DNA of 6,457 nucleotides from Desulfovibrio desulfuricans (lineage in GTDB: Bacteria; Desulfobacterota; Desulfovibrionia; Desulfovibrionales; Desulfovibrionaceae). A program made the translations under genes and the position numbers. Positions 5,202 to 6,457 of the stretch are shown here, in pieces. Positions within the stretch are counted from its first letter, which is position 1; the number at the start of each line of letters is the position of its first letter. The stretch lies in NCBI GenBank assembly GCA_003251995.1, contig QKDT01000218.1, positions 1 to 6,457 on the forward strand, given 5' to 3'. The notes beneath the pieces are model-generated. The model saw only the letters and a program-made list of their open reading frames with translations. It was not told where the DNA came from and ran no database searches.

Positions 5202-6457
5202 ATGAGCATCAAATCCGCCAGACAAAGCGCCATTGAGGCCATTACCACCTACAAACCCGAAGCAGCCCCCCTTAACTTCGTGGACACCAAACCCACCGAT
5301 ATTTTTGGGTGCAACGTGTTCAACGACCGCGTAATGCGCGAGCGTCTGCCCAAGAGCGTGTTCAAAGCACTGCGCAAGACCATTGAGTTTGGCGAACGCA
5401 TGGATCCCGCCATTGCCGACACCGTTGCCGCGGTCATGAAAGACTGGGCCATTGAAAAAGGGGCAACCCACTTTACCCACATTTTCTACCCCCTTACCGG
5501 GCAGACTGCTGAAAAGCATGACAGCTTTTTGATGCCCGATGGCGCTGGCGGTGTGATCGCCGAATTCTCCGGCTCCATGCTTATCCGCGGTGAACCTGAC
5601 GCTTCGTCCTTTCCCTCCGGCGGCCTGCGCTCCACCTTTGAGGCGCGCGGCTATACCGCCTGGGATGTGACCAGCCCCGCCTATATCATGGAGAACCGCA
5701 ACGGCACGTTCTTGTGCATCCCCACCATGTTTCTTTCGTGGACGGGTGTTGCCCTGGACAAAAAAACGCCCATGTTGCGCTCTGGTCAGGCCTTGAACCG
5801 CGAGGCGCATCGCGTGCTGGCCCTTTTTGGCGAAGATACCCCGCTGCCCATCGTTTCTTACGCCGGGCTTGAACAGGAATACTTCTGCATCGACCATAAT
5901 TTCAATTTTGCGCGTCCCGACCTTCAGATTGCCGGTCGTTCCCTGTTTGGCGCTCGTCCCGCCAAGGGACAGGAATTCAGCGACCAGTATTTTGGCGTTA
6001 TCCCGCAGCGCGTGCTCTCGTACATGATGGAAGTGGAGCGTGAGTTGTACAAGCTGGGCGTGCCCGTGCGCACCCGCCACAACGAGGTTGCCCCCAGCCA
6101 GTACGAAATTGCCCCGCTGTTTGAAGTGAGCAACCTCGCGGTTGACCACAACCACGTCACCATGTCCATGCTGCGCAACGTGGCTAAGCGCTACGGCCTC
6201 AAGTGCCTGCTGCACGAAAAGCCCTTTGCTGGCGTGAACGGTTCTGGCAAACACCTGAACTATTCCATCGGCAATGCGGAACTGGGAACCCTGTTTGATC
6301 CCGGCGAAACCCCGCACGCCAACGCCAAGTTCCTGGTGTTCTGCGCCGCCATGATCCGCGCCGTACACAAGTTTGGCGGTCTGCTGCGCTCCACCGTTGC
6401 CAGCGCTGGCAACGATCACCGTTTGGGGGCCAACGAAGCGCCGCCGGCCATCATGTC
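5202..6457 (+). CDS. glnN: Glutamine synthetase type III, N-terminal part (cut by window end)
   Basis: The enzyme joins ammonia to glutamate using ATP to make glutamine, the main entry of ammonium into metabolism, in the cytosol. 418 codons are present; type III enzymes are about 700-730 aa, so somewhat over half is visible. Family marks: the GSIII N-terminal region with 'FGCNVFNDRVMRERLP' (35-50), 'THFTHIFYPLTGQTAEKHDSF' region (89-109), 'GLEQEYF' (222-228) with metal-binding glutamates, 'RHNEVAPSQYEIAPLFE' (292-308), 'GVNGSGKHLNYS' (344-355) for glutamate and ATP binding, and 'STVASAGNDHRLGANEAPPAI' region (397-417). This set separates it from the shorter GSI and GSII enzymes. Type III forms dodecamers of two stacked hexamers and is not known to be controlled by adenylylation. 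Start: ATG 5202 with GAGG (5191-5194) seven nt upstream. No nitrogen-control gene is beside it in this window. The frame is intact throughout. Confidence 0.95.
   Translation, partial: MSIKSARQSAIEAITTYKPEAAPLNFVDTKPTDIFGCNVFNDRVMRERLPKSVFKALRKTIEFGERMDPAIADTVAAVMKDWAIEKGATHFTHIFYPLTGQTAEKHDSFLMPDGAGGVIAEFSGSMLIRGEPDASSFPSGGLRSTFEARGYTAWDVTSPAYIMENRNGTFLCIPTMFLSWTGVALDKKTPMLRSGQALNREAHRVLALFGEDTPLPIVSYAGLEQEYFCIDHNFNFARPDLQIAGRSLFGARPAKGQEFSDQYFGVIPQRVLSYMMEVERELYKLGVPVRTRHNEVAPSQYEIAPLFEVSNLAVDHNHVTMSMLRNVAKRYGLKCLLHEKPFAGVNGSGKHLNYSIGNAELGTLFDPGETPHANAKFLVFCAAMIRAVHKFGGLLRSTVASAGNDHRLGANEAPPAIM

Noticed and set aside
5130..6419. Long minus-strand open frame (429 codons) opposite glnN
   Set aside because: It is exactly antisense to a strongly conserved enzyme; biased third positions in GC-rich genes often leave the opposite strand open. 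The protein has no family resemblance.

Overview
The window looks like ordinary chromosomal DNA from a Gram-negative, moderately GC-rich anaerobe. The gene set and protein style fit a sulfate-reducing member of the Desulfovibrionaceae: an FKBP of the SlyD type without a tail, a type III glutamine synthetase, a 'NICESGD'-type diaminopimelate decarboxylase and a solo DUF2156 protein. The taxonomic call is an inference from protein character, since there was no database to test it against. I see no rRNA, tRNA, insertion sequence, CRISPR array or phage gene.

Left half, all on the minus strand and read from right to left: lysA (diaminopimelate decarboxylase, last step of lysine synthesis), then a MATE-family membrane exporter that starts 1 nt after the lysA stop on a GTG codon, then after 86 nt a DUF2156 protein related to the catalytic C-terminal domain of phosphatidylglycerol lysyltransferases. 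A good sigma70-type promoter lies in front of lysA, and a strong hairpin with A and T tracts on its two sides (53-96) closes the unit at the left edge. The three genes are probably one transcription unit. It is notable that it pairs lysine synthesis, a transporter of the flippase superfamily and an aminoacyl-transferase-like protein, but a joint function is only a hypothesis.

Right half, plus strand: divergently from lysA runs a SlyD-like FKBP peptidyl-prolyl isomerase (140 aa). The 406-nt region between the two genes is rich in inverted repeats, including a perfect 16-bp palindrome. After the FKBP gene comes a 508-nt stretch with no convincing gene. It holds a terminator-like hairpin and two short inverted repeats. 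Then glnN, type III glutamine synthetase, begins at 5202 and runs off the right end with 418 of probably about 700 or more residues present.

I found no clearly new system. The items most worth a second look are the lysA-MATE-DUF2156 gene set, the start-stop junction between lysA and the MATE gene, and the palindromes between lysA and the FKBP gene.
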